DNA from: Clostridium sp. E02
Lineage (GTDB): Bacteria > Bacillota > Clostridia > Lachnospirales > Lachnospiraceae
NCBI RefSeq assembly: GCF_003833015.1
Contig: NZ_RJLQ01000007.1
Coordinates: forward strand, 62,001-126,000
Length of the DNA stretch: 64,000 nt
Reading direction: 5' to 3'
Each line of letters starts with the position of its first letter. The first letter of the stretch is position 1. Of this stretch, positions 45,883 through 55,075 are shown piece after piece. The translations under genes were made by a program, and so were the position numbers. The notes under the pieces are model-generated. The model was not told the origin of the DNA, did no database searches, and saw nothing but the letters and a program-made list of their open reading frames with translations.

Positions 45883-46003
45883 ACCCTCACCTTCCTTCTT
45901 AATCATTTTCATTCATGATTTAAGTATATCGGTTGGTGGGATTTTTTTAATAGAATATCTTACTTGAAAGGAAGAATATTTTCCTTTTTGTGCCAATCTC
46001 TTA

Positions 46004-46978
46004 TCAAAAAGGAAATAATAGTTTTTGATTCTCATCCGTATAGATGTTATCTCGTGTTATAATTTCTGTTTCACAGTAAACTTCAGTCTCCCCAACCTCC
46101 TTTTTTACTGCTTCCAGAGATTTTAGAACAGCCAGATACCCCATATTAAACGGTTTCTGGACTATCAGTGCATCAATGATTCCTTCCTCTAAGTATAAAA
46201 TTCCTTCCACGTCATTATCAAATCCAATTACGTGGACACGGTGAGCGACCCCCATTTCCTTAATGGCGCGTGCCACTCCCACGGTAGAATATAAATTTAA
46301 TCCAGCAATCAAATCTACATCCGGCTGCTCTTTTATTAATTTTTTGGTTAACCTGCAGGCCTCTAAATAATCTGAGTTGCTGTATAAAACCGTTTCGATT
46401 CTATCCTTAAAATCCCCCAACCCTTTTGAAACTCCAGTCTCTCGCTCAATGGCCGTGGAGGCTCCTGGAATATAGGACATAATTGCAATTTTACTTCCTT
46501 TTTTAACATATTTTTTCATCAAAATCCCCATCTGGAGCCCAGCCTTTTCATTATCCGTCCCCACATAAGCGGCTTCCACATTCTCACTTAATTTGGAATC
46601 CACCAAAACCAGGGGAATCCCTGCTTCTTTAATCTTCCTTACCGTATCTGTCATCTCCGAATACTGAATGGGAGATAATATAATGGCCGCCGGCTTTCTT
46701 AGAATGCTTTCTTCGATAAACTGTTTCTGACTTTGACAATCATTTTCCACATCAGGAGCCAATATTTCCAAGGTGACCTGATTTTCTCTTGCCGCACTTT
46801 GAGCACCGGAGATCATGGACATCCAAAAATCATTGGTGGGATCTTTTACCTTTGGAATCATAATAATAGTCATGGAATCTTTCTTATGTAAACTAGCCAA
46901 CGGATTAGAAAATGCCATAACGATACTTGCTGCTATGGCAATCATGCCCATCAAAATATAACTTCTACTAATTTTCAT
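46004..46978 (-). CDS. Membrane-tethered sugar-binding protein for the sensor kinase
   Basis: 324 residues. One N-terminal membrane anchor (residues 7-26, no lipobox) and an RbsB-like fold: TIIMIPKVKDPTNDFWMSMISGAQSAA near 40 and HVIGFDNDVEGILYLEEGIIDALIVQKP. It overlaps the histidine kinase gene by 11 bases. This arrangement, as with ChvE or the LivJ-type sensors, suggests a ligand-binding protein that presents sugar to the kinase instead of the importer. Confidence 0.85.
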   Translation of the reverse strand: MKISRSYILMGMIAIAASIVMAFSNPLASLHKKDSMTIIMIPKVKDPTNDFWMSMISGAQSAARENQVTLEILAPDVENDCQSQKQFIEESILRKPAAIILSPIQYSEMTDTVRKIKEAGIPLVLVDSKLSENVEAAYVGTDNEKAGLQMGILMKKYVKKGSKIAIMSYIPGASTAIERETGVSKGLGDFKDRIETVLYSNSDYLEACRLTKKLIKEQPDVDLIAGLNLYSTVGVARAIKEMGVAHRVHVIGFDNDVEGILYLEEGIIDALIVQKPFNMGYLAVLKSLEAVKKEVGETEVYCETEIITRDNIYTDENQKLLFPF

Positions 46979-48743
46979 CTGCCACCCCCATACATTGATA
47001 AGGAATCACTACCGTCACAATTGTGCCAACTTTTTCCATGCTTTCTACGGTTATCCCATATTTACAGCCATAATATAACTGCAGACGATTCTGCACATTT
47101 TTAATCCCCACTCCATTGTGTTTTTTGCCAGATGACCTCTGGGAATCAAAAAACAAGTGTTTCAGCGTTTCCTGGCTCATTCCGATTCCATTGTCCATAA
47201 CCTGGATTCTTACTTCTTCTCCTTGTCGATAACCGGTAATTAAAATTGTCCCCTGCCCTTTCTTATATTTTAATCCATGGTATAATGCATTTTCAGCCAA
47301 AGGCTGTAATACCAGTTTAATTATGGAGCCACTTAAAATCTCTTCATCCACTTGGATTTGAAACGATACTTTGTCCTTATACCGCATTTGCTGGATGCGT
47401 AAATAATTTCTGGTATACTCCAGTTCCTTAATCAATGGTACAAACACAGAGGATGTCCCAATCGCCTGTCGAAAGAACCGGGCAAGGAATGCTGTCATTT
47501 GAATGGCATTCTCTGCATCGTTGGTTTCAATCAGCCAGATAATCGAATCCAATGTATTATAGAGAAAATGAGGATTGATCTGAGCTTGTAGAGCCTTTAA
47601 TTCACTTTTTTGCTTTTCCTCCTGTTCTGCAAGATTTTTTTTCATTAATTCATTGACCTTTTCGGTCATTAAATTAAAGGACTGAATTAGTACCACAATT
47701 TCTTCTTCGCCTTGGGCATCCACTTTAATCTGTCCAAATCTGCCCTCCTGTACTTCTTTCATAGCTATCTGAAGCTGTTTGATGGGCTTTATTATAGCTC
47801 CAGCCAGAAAAATGGAGATAAGTATTACTAGTGCAACAAGTACCAGTGCTGCCCCCAAATACATGACTTTTATGGTGCTTTCATCCCGAACCAGTTCCGA
47901 TGTATCTCCCACCAATACAATCGTCCAACCAGTTTTTAAAGAATGATAGGGTGTGTAGATCTTACTTCCCCTCTGTTTGCTTTGATTTGAAAAACTCCCC
48001 TTGCGTTTTACTACCTCGTTTAAAAGTTCATGTTTTAGTCCGCTGAGTATCAGCTGCTGCTGATCGTGATAGATGATTTCTCCCTTTTGATCCACAATAT
48101 AGACGTAACCTTTTCCACCCAGACGAAGAGACTCACATAGATCTTTGATCACATCATAATTCAAATCAATAATTAATAGTCCTTCCACCATCCCTGTCCT
48201 TTGATTGATGATACCCCGGGTGAGGGAAACTACCCATTTATATTCATTTTGCACCAAATTCTGTACATGAGAGGAAGAAATCGCAATGTTTACACCTGCT
48301 TTTTTTGCCTCTTGGTACCACTCTTTCTGATACAGTCGTGCATAGGGATTTAATTGTTTCTTTCCATCATTGATAAAATACCTTCCGTTATTACCTAGAA
48401 TGATTATATTGCAGATATCTTTTCTCATATGTAGAAAGGTCTGGAATTCTTCCCCAATACGCTCCCTTCCTTCTATCTCCTTGTCTTCAAATAGATACTC
48501 CTTTATGTTCCGGTTATTGAGTATGACCTGAGAGATATTTTCCATGGTATCAATATAGTTTTCTATATTTAGATTGACCTGCTCAATGAGCTGCCCATTG
48601 TTCTTAATTGAGAGTTCTTTTACACTCTCTTTGGTATAATGAATGGAAAAAAACATAAAGATTACAACAGCAAAAAGGACCAGATAAGAAAAACAAATCA
48701 CCATATGGGTTCGGATACTTTTAAATTTTATCCTGATATTCAT
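46968..48743 (-). CDS. YesM-type sensor histidine kinase
   Basis: 591 residues from the ATG at 48743, which follows AAGGGGGG; a frame 40 codons longer lies inside the regulator gene. Two membrane helices bound a dCache-like extracellular domain (about 30-290), then HAMP, a YesM-family dimerisation helix with the phospho-acceptor His392 in INPHFLYNTLDS, and an ATPase domain with ENALYHGLKY and DNGIGMS. Pairs with the AraC-type response regulator directly upstream. It overlaps that gene by 23 bases. Confidence 0.9.
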   Translation of the reverse strand: MNIRIKFKSIRTHMVICFSYLVLFAVVIFMFFSIHYTKESVKELSIKNNGQLIEQVNLNIENYIDTMENISQVILNNRNIKEYLFEDKEIEGRERIGEEFQTFLHMRKDICNIIILGNNGRYFINDGKKQLNPYARLYQKEWYQEAKKAGVNIAISSSHVQNLVQNEYKWVVSLTRGIINQRTGMVEGLLIIDLNYDVIKDLCESLRLGGKGYVYIVDQKGEIIYHDQQQLILSGLKHELLNEVVKRKGSFSNQSKQRGSKIYTPYHSLKTGWTIVLVGDTSELVRDESTIKVMYLGAALVLVALVILISIFLAGAIIKPIKQLQIAMKEVQEGRFGQIKVDAQGEEEIVVLIQSFNLMTEKVNELMKKNLAEQEEKQKSELKALQAQINPHFLYNTLDSIIWLIETNDAENAIQMTAFLARFFRQAIGTSSVFVPLIKELEYTRNYLRIQQMRYKDKVSFQIQVDEEILSGSIIKLVLQPLAENALYHGLKYKKGQGTILITGYRQGEEVRIQVMDNGIGMSQETLKHLFFDSQRSSGKKHNGVGIKNVQNRLQLYYGCKYGITVESMEKVGTIVTVVIPYQCMGVADEN

Positions 48744-50331
48744 ACCCCCCTTTTTTTCCAATGATAGATTTTGCATAGTCTCTGGGCGTTTTTCCAGTTG
48801 TTTTCTTAAAAATGGAACTGAAATAATTGGAGTCACTATAACCGCAACGTTCTGCAGCCTCATAGGTTTTCATGGAAGGATTTTTCAACAATTCAAGTGC
48901 ATGTTCCATCCTTTGCTTTGTCAGTGCTTCTACAAACGTCATCCCCGTATGATTTTTAAAGACAGAGCTAAAATAACTGACACTAATGGAAAGTGTTTTA
49001 CATAGTTTTTGCAAGGTAAGATCACCGTCGGAATAATGCTCATTGATATACTGTAGAGCAAGCATGGCCTGGTGCTCCCCATAGTTCGTCCGGTTTTTGT
49101 TGATCCGATCAATTGCCTGTTCAAAAAACTCCAATACCTTTGTTTCCATCTCTGTCAGATAGGAACATCGGTACAATCCATAAAGTAACTCCTGTTCTTT
49201 CATAAAAAAAGACTCTTCCACCAGGTTTAGCCGTTCCAAATGATTCATAACAGCCAAAATAAAGTTCTGATACAGAACCACAACTTTACTTTTTACTACC
49301 CATTTTTCCTGACATTTTTCCCGTACTACATATAATTCATTTCTTACTTCTTCCATTAAATTGCTTTGCACTGCCAGAAGGATTCGTTTCTCATGTACCT
49401 TATCATAGATGCTGCTATTAACATTCATTCGTGCTTTCTGATAGTTCTCCCACTCATACATTCCGGCTTTACAATCGAGATAAAGATACTCTTTTAGTTC
49501 CATTGCGGTCTGGTAAGAGATATTGATCTGTTCTAGAGTCGTAACGCAGGTCCCAATCAGACAAAATAAGGTTTTTCCCCATCGATTCCAAATCTGAGTT
49601 TTTACAGTCTGACAGATGATACGTACTTCTTGTTTCAGAAGAGAACTGTTTTTTTTCTTTCCAAAGAAAACCATGTTTTTATCATTTCCCTCAAATGGTA
49701 TGATCTCCTTCTCCTGCCCAAATACGGTCTTAAATTCTGATACAAGTGAAAGAATTTTCTGTTTCCCCAACCCCTCTTTTGAATATAAAATCACTGCACA
49801 ATAACAATTCCCGCTAAAATCCATCTGAAATTCTGACATCTTTTTGTATATGGTAGTACTGTTTAATCGCTCTTCAGCCAGTTGCAGTAGAAACTGATTT
49901 TTTAAAATTGGGTAACTATCCTTATAATAGGAAAGCACTTGCTGACTTGCCCTCTCGTCATCAAGTACACATTTAACCTCTCTTAATTTCTCCATTAGTT
50001 CCATGGAAGTTACTGGTTTTAACACATAGGAGAATACGTGGTATTCTACCGCTTTTTTTGCATATTCAAACTCATCATAACCGGTTATGATTACTACCTT
50101 GCTCTTCCTTTGATTCTCATATACAAATTTCGCCAGATCAAGCCCGTCAACATAAGGCATACAAATATCAGTTAAAATAACATCTATCTCTTGCTGATTT
50201 ATAATTGGTATCGCTTCCTGCCCATTGGCACAGGTACCAGTTAATTCATACCCCAATCGATTCCATGGTATTTTTTTGGAAATCCGTTCTCTGATCAGTA
50301 TTTCATCATCGATTAATAATACCTTATACAT
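48721..50331 (-). CDS. AraC-type response regulator
   Basis: 536 residues from the ATG at 50331. Receiver domain with Asp55 in LTDICMP and Lys in YVLKPV; a long unrecognised middle; a C-terminal double HTH of the AraC/XylS type (LQKLCKTLSISVSYFSSVFKNHTGMTFVEAL and YEAAERCGYSDSNYFSSIFKKTTGKTPRDY). It controls carbohydrate genes in YesMN-type systems; likely targets are the neighbouring sugar operons. Confidence 0.92.
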   Translation of the reverse strand: MYKVLLIDDEILIRERISKKIPWNRLGYELTGTCANGQEAIPIINQQEIDVILTDICMPYVDGLDLAKFVYENQRKSKVVIITGYDEFEYAKKAVEYHVFSYVLKPVTSMELMEKLREVKCVLDDERASQQVLSYYKDSYPILKNQFLLQLAEERLNSTTIYKKMSEFQMDFSGNCYCAVILYSKEGLGKQKILSLVSEFKTVFGQEKEIIPFEGNDKNMVFFGKKKNSSLLKQEVRIICQTVKTQIWNRWGKTLFCLIGTCVTTLEQINISYQTAMELKEYLYLDCKAGMYEWENYQKARMNVNSSIYDKVHEKRILLAVQSNLMEEVRNELYVVREKCQEKWVVKSKVVVLYQNFILAVMNHLERLNLVEESFFMKEQELLYGLYRCSYLTEMETKVLEFFEQAIDRINKNRTNYGEHQAMLALQYINEHYSDGDLTLQKLCKTLSISVSYFSSVFKNHTGMTFVEALTKQRMEHALELLKNPSMKTYEAAERCGYSDSNYFSSIFKKTTGKTPRDYAKSIIGKKGGYEYQDKI

Positions 50332-50359
50332 CACACATCCCTCTTCCCATAAGAAACAG

Positions 50360-50394
50360 TAAAAATTCCGGAGTAAAAGCATAACTCCGGAATA
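50360..50394 (-). terminator. Terminator of the dehydrogenase-kinase-aldolase operon
   Basis: ATTCCGGAGT and ACTCCGGAAT pair perfectly around nine bases, followed on the minus strand by TTTTTACTG. It separates the catabolic operon from the two-component system. Confidence 0.85.
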
Positions 50395-50408
50395 ATTCTA
50401 TTCTTCTG

Positions 50409-51416
50409 CTACGTTACGATCTGCCCTTCTTCGTCCCACAAGTCATGCCAGTCTTTTGCCCCTTCCCAGAGAAATACCTGGCCTTTTACCAACCGGTTAT
50501 TCCGTTCCAGAGTGGAGATTTCTTTCATCTCTTTGGGTGTAAGAGGATCCTCTGTCATGGCTTTTAGGTTACTCCTATATTCTTGTTCGTGTATGGAAAA
50601 AGGAATGGGAATCTGTCCCCTCTGCTGTGCCCATTTTAGAGCAATTAACGCTGGGTGTACCCCATGAGCGGCAGCAATTTCCTTCATCTTCGGGGTTTGA
50701 AGATCCGCAATGTCTTCTGGGCACATATCTCGTTCTGGTCTTTGTGGAGACCCAAGGGGCATAAATCCTACCGGCTGGATCTTATTTGCAACCAGATAAT
50801 CAAACAATTCTTTTTGCTGAAAACAAGGGTGAAGTTCCATCTCACAAGCGACCGGTTTGATCTTCATCCGCGGAAGAACTGCCTTTAACTTTGGTATGGT
50901 CATATTGGAGATTCCAATGTTTTTTATAAGCCCTTTTTCCACCAGTTGTTCGCACTGTTGATATGTATTTAAGAATTCCTCTGCGCGAAATGGTCTAGAA
51001 TCAGGATTGCGGGAATCTCCATCGCAATGGGGCGCATGATAATTGGGGAATGGCCAGTGAATAAAAAAGATATCTACATAGTCACAACATAAATCTGCAA
51101 TGCTCTTCTTTGCAGATTCCTCCACTTTATCGTGCATGTCGTTCCATACTTTTGTTATAATAATTAGTTCTTCCCGTTTGACTACGCCTTTGTCAAATGC
51201 GTTTTGAAATACTTCTCCGATTAAGCTCTCATTCCCATAGCAAGCAGCACAATCAAATAAACGATATCCACAGCGAATGGCTCCGGCGACTGCATTTGAT
51301 ACTTCTTCTGAGGTAAAACGATCTGATCCAAACGTTCCCATTCCCACACATGGAATTTTCTCCCCTGTATGTAAGGTAACATTTGGGATCAAGGTTTTAT
51401 TTATTATCTCTTTCAT
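50409..51416 (-). CDS. Aldo-keto reductase
   Basis: 335 residues. AKR tetrad visible: Asp in FDCAACYGNES with catalytic Tyr, Lys in IITKVWND, and His in FIHWPF. It has the RGQIPIPFS/NNRLVKGQ C-terminal NADP-binding region. It reduces a sugar aldehyde or oxidises an alcohol. It is the last gene of an operon with a GatD-like dehydrogenase, sugar kinase and aldolase and overlaps the dehydrogenase by 4 bases. Confidence 0.9.
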   Translation of the reverse strand: MKEIINKTLIPNVTLHTGEKIPCVGMGTFGSDRFTSEEVSNAVAGAIRCGYRLFDCAACYGNESLIGEVFQNAFDKGVVKREELIIITKVWNDMHDKVEESAKKSIADLCCDYVDIFFIHWPFPNYHAPHCDGDSRNPDSRPFRAEEFLNTYQQCEQLVEKGLIKNIGISNMTIPKLKAVLPRMKIKPVACEMELHPCFQQKELFDYLVANKIQPVGFMPLGSPQRPERDMCPEDIADLQTPKMKEIAAAHGVHPALIALKWAQQRGQIPIPFSIHEQEYRSNLKAMTEDPLTPKEMKEISTLERNNRLVKGQVFLWEGAKDWHDLWDEEGQIVT

Positions 51417-52474
51417 CTTTCCTCCTGCTCTTCATTCATCAGTAAGATTTTCCCCTTTACAAGTTCTGGGGTTTTAAACATCTGGAATGCTTCGTTTGCC
51501 TGACTCATGGGCATCTTTTTATAGATAAGTCCAGAATCAAATTTTAACTGACCCGTCGCAAAATAATGAGCTGTCAGCTTCCATTCTTTTCCAGGAAAAG
51601 GCGAACTATAAGACATCCAGGAACCTGTTAATTTAAATTCTTTTCGATTCATGTTTTCCCACATAGCTGGAGTGAAAGATAGATCCTCATGAGGCGTTCC
51701 TATAAAGCATACATGAGATTTGTTCGACGCTAGTTCAAACGCCATCTGCATGGTTGCAACCTGTCCTGCAGTTTCAAATACAAAATCAAAGCCTTTCTTT
51801 CCGGTTATTGCCATGGCAGTTTCCATATAGCCATCTTTGGTTGTATTTATGGTTTCATCTGCTCCCAGCTTTTTAGCAAGTGCCAGCCGTTCTTCACTGA
51901 CATCAAATACCACTACTTTTTTGGCTCCAAATATGTTTGCCCATTGCATGGTAAACAGGCCAATGGTCCCCCCTCCTAAAACAGCGACTGTCTCTCCACC
52001 TTTATAATCATTTAAAAAGACTCCATGAAGTGCCACGGTAGATGGTTCAAACATGGCTCCCTGTTCGTAGGAAATACTTTTGTCAAAAACCACTGCATTT
52101 TTTTCTGGTATCACCACATAGTCTGCATTGCTTCCCTGCTGTCTGGAACCAATAAAGCTGTAGTGTTTACACAAGGAGAAATTCCCATTCTGACAATCGT
52201 CACACTTCATACAAGGAATTAATGGTGCACCAGAAACCCGGTCCCCTACCTTAACATCTGTTACCCCTTCTCCAATTTCAACCACATCCCCGGAAAATTC
52301 ATGTCCTAGGACTATGGGATAAAAATGAACTCCATGGTGTAACACTCTTGGAAGATCGGAACCGCATATCCCCGATGCCTTTATTTTTACTTTCACGGTA
52401 CCCGCCTCTGTCTTTGGTTCCTCGTAATCTAAGTATCTGACATCTTCGTTGGCACATACAACTGCTGCTTTCAT
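51413..52474 (-). CDS. Zinc-dependent polyol/sugar dehydrogenase (GatD-like)
   Basis: 353 residues. Medium-chain dehydrogenase: catalytic zinc site with Cys in GICGSD, His in LGHEFSG and Glu; structural zinc cysteines CMKCDDCQNGNFSLC; NAD motif VLGGGTIGLF. Most like galactitol-1-phosphate and sorbitol dehydrogenases. It likely converts a polyol or a sugar alcohol phosphate to a ketose. It lies between the kinase (4-base gap) and the aldo-keto reductase. Confidence 0.88.
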   Translation of the reverse strand: MKAAVVCANEDVRYLDYEEPKTEAGTVKVKIKASGICGSDLPRVLHHGVHFYPIVLGHEFSGDVVEIGEGVTDVKVGDRVSGAPLIPCMKCDDCQNGNFSLCKHYSFIGSRQQGSNADYVVIPEKNAVVFDKSISYEQGAMFEPSTVALHGVFLNDYKGGETVAVLGGGTIGLFTMQWANIFGAKKVVVFDVSEERLALAKKLGADETINTTKDGYMETAMAITGKKGFDFVFETAGQVATMQMAFELASNKSHVCFIGTPHEDLSFTPAMWENMNRKEFKLTGSWMSYSSPFPGKEWKLTAHYFATGQLKFDSGLIYKKMPMSQANEAFQMFKTPELVKGKILLMNEEQEER

Positions 52475-52477
52475 TCT

Positions 52478-53998
52478 TTAACAATCCCCTTTCCCATTCA
52501 TTAGTTCTTTCAAGTTTTCATACAGTTTAAGATAGATTCCATAGTTCTCATCATAGACCTGTTTGTTTTTTGCATTTGGTACATGGTAGCGCTTGTTTTT
52601 CACGGTCAGCTGAATCGCTTCCTCGTAGTTTAGATACATGCCCACTCCTACTCCGGCAAGAATGGCAGCCCCCATAGTTGTGGAAGTATCCGATGATAAA
52701 ACCGCAACTGGCTTTCCTGTGATATCTGCTTTAATCTGCGTCCACAAAAGGGAGTTGGCAGAACCTCCCATGGCCTTTAGTACCTGAACGTTTGCACCTG
52801 CTTCCTCTGCTGCATCTAAGTTGTGTAAAAGTGAAAAAGCAACCCCTTCCATAACCGAACGAATAAAATGTCCTTTGGTCTTTCTAAAATCCAAACCATA
52901 AAATACGCCCTTTGCTTGTGGATTCCAGATGGGGGAACGTTCTCCCATCATATAAGGGAGGAATATAAGTCCATCACATCCTGGGGCAATCCTTTCCGCC
53001 TGTTGATTGAATAAATCCAAGGAGCATTTCCCTCGTTTTCCCCCTTCTTCTCTTTCATGCGCTCCAAATTCTTTCTCCAGCCATCGCATGGCACCGCCTC
53101 CGCCGGTTGTTCCCCCCTGTAACAGCCATCGGTTCGGAATCACATGATAGCTGAGTATCAGTCTGGGGTCTGCCTGACAACGGTCACAGCAAATACTCAT
53201 GCCCCCAGCCTGACCTCCCTGTTCCTGGGTCTCCCCTCCATGGATCACCCCTGCACCTAACGTTCCACAGGCGGCATCCAGACCGCCTGCAACCACAGGG
53301 ATTCCTGCGATCAGCCCTGTTTCTTTTGCTGCAGCTGGGGTTACATGACCTATGATTTCATCACTGGGATACAAGTCTGGAAGTAGATCCGGGTCAATTG
53401 AAAGCGCTCTGCACATATCCAGATCCCAAGTTCCATGGTGCATATCAAAACAGTGCAGCCCATACCCTTGAGACAGGTCCTGTGTCATATTTCCCGTCAA
53501 TTTAAAGGCAATATAACTGTTGGACTGGAGAATCTTTGCTGTTTTTCTGTATACCTGTGGCATATGTTTCTGATACCAGATGATTTTTCCAGTGCTGTAA
53601 GAAGGTTGGAGTGTGTTCCCAGATAAACGAAAGATAGAATCTTCCCCTATTTTCTGATTCTGCTCTTTGCAGATTTCCTTTGATCTGGTGTCCATCCAGA
53701 TGGGAGTATTGGTTAAAACTTCCCCTTCTTTATCCACAGAAACGGCAGACCAGCTTTGCCCGGCAACTCCGATTCCTACAATCTCTTCTGCCCGGACTCC
53801 AGTCTGAGTAAAGATCTCCTTTACTGCGCTGCATACGGCCATCCACCACTCCATGGGGTCTTGTTCTGCCCATCCAGGTTTTTTATAATAGACTCCATAT
53901 TCCCCATTGGCGGCTGCCATTACTTTCCCATCTTTATCAAACACGGCTGCTTTGCAGGCACTTGTTCCGATATCAATTCCTAATAAATAAGGTCCCAT
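52478..53998 (-). CDS. FGGY-family carbohydrate kinase (XylB-like)
   Basis: 506 residues. FGGY kinase: phosphate-binding LLGIDIGTSACKAAVFD at the start, GVAGQSWSAVSVD, and the catalytic GGLDAACGTLGAG. It phosphorylates a ketose or polyol with ATP; xylulose, fuculose and related sugars are all possible. The neighbouring aldolase and dehydrogenase argue for a pathway from an unphosphorylated polyol or ketose to a cleavable phosphate ester. GGAGG precedes the ATG. Confidence 0.9.
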   Translation of the reverse strand: MGPYLLGIDIGTSACKAAVFDKDGKVMAAANGEYGVYYKKPGWAEQDPMEWWMAVCSAVKEIFTQTGVRAEEIVGIGVAGQSWSAVSVDKEGEVLTNTPIWMDTRSKEICKEQNQKIGEDSIFRLSGNTLQPSYSTGKIIWYQKHMPQVYRKTAKILQSNSYIAFKLTGNMTQDLSQGYGLHCFDMHHGTWDLDMCRALSIDPDLLPDLYPSDEIIGHVTPAAAKETGLIAGIPVVAGGLDAACGTLGAGVIHGGETQEQGGQAGGMSICCDRCQADPRLILSYHVIPNRWLLQGGTTGGGGAMRWLEKEFGAHEREEGGKRGKCSLDLFNQQAERIAPGCDGLIFLPYMMGERSPIWNPQAKGVFYGLDFRKTKGHFIRSVMEGVAFSLLHNLDAAEEAGANVQVLKAMGGSANSLLWTQIKADITGKPVAVLSSDTSTTMGAAILAGVGVGMYLNYEEAIQLTVKNKRYHVPNAKNKQVYDENYGIYLKLYENLKELMNGKGDC

Positions 53999-54017
53999 TG
54001 TGTCCTCCGTTAACCTG

Positions 54018-54869
54018 TTAATCTATCTTATGATCACAGCCACATACAATCATACGTTTTTTAACCAGATCTTTGACTGCCTCCATCCCAGCCTTTCCAA
54101 GGCTTTTGGGATCTATGGTCTCCGGGTGTTCTAAAAACAAATTTTTCACCGCATTTGAATAGGCCCCTCTTAATTCTGTTGCAAAATTGACCTTACACAT
54201 CCCTCTCTGCACGCACTCCTTTACATCTTCATCTGTAAGTCCAGAAGCTCCATGAAGAACCAATGGAATGGAAACAACCTTCTTAATCTCACTAATTCTT
54301 TCTTTGTTAAGGATAGGAGTCTTTGCATAAAAGCCATGAGCCGTTCCAATTGCAACCGCCAGAGAATCCACTCCGGTTCTCTCCACAAATTCTTTGGCTT
54401 CCATAGGCTTGGTGGTGGTTTCTTCTTCTGAGAATAAATCATCTTCCTTTCCTCCTACTTTTCCAAGTTCTGCTTCCACTGGAATGTTACATACATTTGC
54501 AATCTCTACCACTTTTTTTGTAAGTGCTATGTTGGTTTCAAAGTCTTCTATAGACCCATCAATCATCACCGAAGTATATCCAACATGGATGGCACGCACT
54601 ACAAGTTCCAGACTATTTCCATGATCTAGATGGAGGCATATGGGAACGGTTGCTTTTTTTGCTTCTGCAGATATCATCGCCTGATAGGTCTCTAGTTTTC
54701 CATATCGTACGGTTGATGGTGTGGTCTGGAGCATAACTGGTGCTCTCAGTTCTTCTGCCGCTGCAATGACTGCTTTTACCATCTCCATGTTCTCTACATT
54801 AAAAGCTCCCACTGCATATCCACCCTTTTGAGCGTCAGACAGCATTTGTATTGATGTGACGAATGACAT
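54018..54869 (-). CDS. Class II (zinc) ketose-phosphate aldolase
   Basis: 283 residues. Zinc ligands HLDHG, GTAHG and LHGASG and the loop Lys/Gly of class II fructose/tagatose-bisphosphate aldolases. First gene of the catabolic operon (aldolase, kinase, dehydrogenase, reductase), preceded by GGAGGAAGC. In this company it probably cleaves the phosphorylated ketose made by the FGGY kinase into dihydroxyacetone phosphate and an aldehyde, instead of serving glycolysis. The exact substrate is open. Confidence 0.88.
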   Translation of the reverse strand: MSFVTSIQMLSDAQKGGYAVGAFNVENMEMVKAVIAAAEELRAPVMLQTTPSTVRYGKLETYQAMISAEAKKATVPICLHLDHGNSLELVVRAIHVGYTSVMIDGSIEDFETNIALTKKVVEIANVCNIPVEAELGKVGGKEDDLFSEEETTTKPMEAKEFVERTGVDSLAVAIGTAHGFYAKTPILNKERISEIKKVVSIPLVLHGASGLTDEDVKECVQRGMCKVNFATELRGAYSNAVKNLFLEHPETIDPKSLGKAGMEAVKDLVKKRMIVCGCDHKID

Positions 54870-54980
54870 ATGGCTTCCTCCTTAAATATGTACAATTTTT
54901 TGTTTCATTCTCTTTTCATTATATTGGATTTGCACAAAATTATAAGTAGCGAACGAGACAAACAAGGGGCATTTCTGTCG

Positions 54981-54992
54981 TGTTCTCGAACA
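54981..54992. promoter_or_regulatory. Palindrome in the divergent control region
   Basis: TGTTCTCGAACA, a perfect TGTTC/GAACA inverted repeat around TC, between the aldolase operon and the AraC gene. A looser GAACGAGACA relative lies at 54952. Candidate regulator site. Confidence 0.4.
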
Positions 54993-54996
54993 TTTC

Positions 54997-55025
54997 TTGA
55001 CTTCCGGAATCCACACTGGTAAACT
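54997..55025 (+). promoter_or_regulatory. Promoter of the AraC regulator gene
   Basis: TTGACT, a 17-base spacer and TAAACT, about 50 bases before the start codon. Confidence 0.55.
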
Positions 55026-55075
55026 GGAAGCAAATATTTCTGGATGCATATGGAATCAATCAGCGAGGTGCTGCA

